Below are positions 5,315 through 5,384 of a stretch of DNA of 5,384 nucleotides, one piece after another (the first letter of the stretch is position 1; the number at the start of each line of letters is the position of its first letter). The translations under genes were made by a program, and so were the position numbers. This DNA is from Chloroflexota bacterium (lineage in GTDB: Bacteria > Chloroflexota > Dehalococcoidia > JACPQK01): NCBI GenBank assembly GCA_016190535.1, contig JACPQK010000032.1, positions 1 to 5,384 on the forward strand, given 5' to 3'. The notes under the pieces were generated by a model that saw only the letters and a list, made by a program, of their open reading frames with translations, searched no databases and was not told the DNA's origin.

Positions 5315-5376
5315 CCTTAATCCTCTACCCTCAAGGGAGAGGATTAAGGCAATCCCTTCCCCCTCGATGGGGGAAG
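5315..5376. repeat. Pair of stem-loops of intergenic-repeat type at the right edge
   Basis: The first hairpin has 12-bp perfect arms at 5315-5326 and 5338-5349, with an inner CCC/GGG stem (5328-5330, 5335-5337), one bulged A and a TCAA loop. The second has 8-bp arms at 5356-5363 and 5369-5376 with a TCGAT loop, followed by TTTA. The inner CCCTCAAGGGAGAGG motif is like the CCCTCTCCCTCAAGGGGAGAGGG type of intergenic repeat common in several phyla (from memory). It differs in sequence from the hairpins at 1600-1649 and 2990-3065. The element may continue past the window. Confidence 0.65.
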
Positions 5377-5384
5377 TTTAGAGC

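Overview
The window looks like chromosomal DNA of a GC-rich bacterium. The yebC-ruvC-ruvA order, the GC-rich hairpin repeats between genes and the general feel of the proteins suggest a Chloroflexota member, perhaps Dehalococcoidia. That placement is an inference from pattern memory; no search was run.

Layout. Positions 1-1552 hold a tight plus-strand block: the C-terminal part of a YebC/TACO1 protein (cut by the window start), then ruvC and ruvA, which overlap by four bases. ruvB, the usual partner, does not follow. A 168-base gap carries strong hairpins and a dispersed-repeat-like sequence. It leads into an FMN nitroreductase-family gene (1721-2374). Next come two 152-residue DinB-superfamily paralogues (2430-2888 and 3169-3627), about 60% identical. 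Each has its own TATAAT promoter and strong Shine-Dalgarno site, and between them lies a 280-base spacer with three hairpins. A gamma-glutamylcyclotransferase-like gene (3646-4089) lies on the minus strand, converging on the second DinB gene.

From about 4090 to the end the DNA is visibly less GC-rich and holds no intact gene. On the minus strand it contains wreckage of phosphoenolpyruvate synthase. One piece (4235-4732) keeps a promoter, a Shine-Dalgarno site, the start codon and the first ~50 residues, joined in frame to a short later piece of the same domain. Upstream of it on the minus strand (4911-5199) lie further pieces of the same ATP-binding domain in three reading frames, with an internal stop. 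The two sets of pieces do not overlap in the family alignment. The right edge holds two more hairpins of dispersed-repeat type.

Functionally, RuvA and RuvC belong to Holliday-junction processing, and YebC-type proteins are translation factors or regulators often found beside them. The nitroreductase, the DinB pair and the cyclotransferase look like single-gene units of accessory metabolism. I see no CRISPR array, tRNA, rRNA, transposase or phage gene. I did not find a clearly new multi-gene system. The most interesting points are the PEP synthase fossil, the DinB duplication and the shared hairpin repeats.
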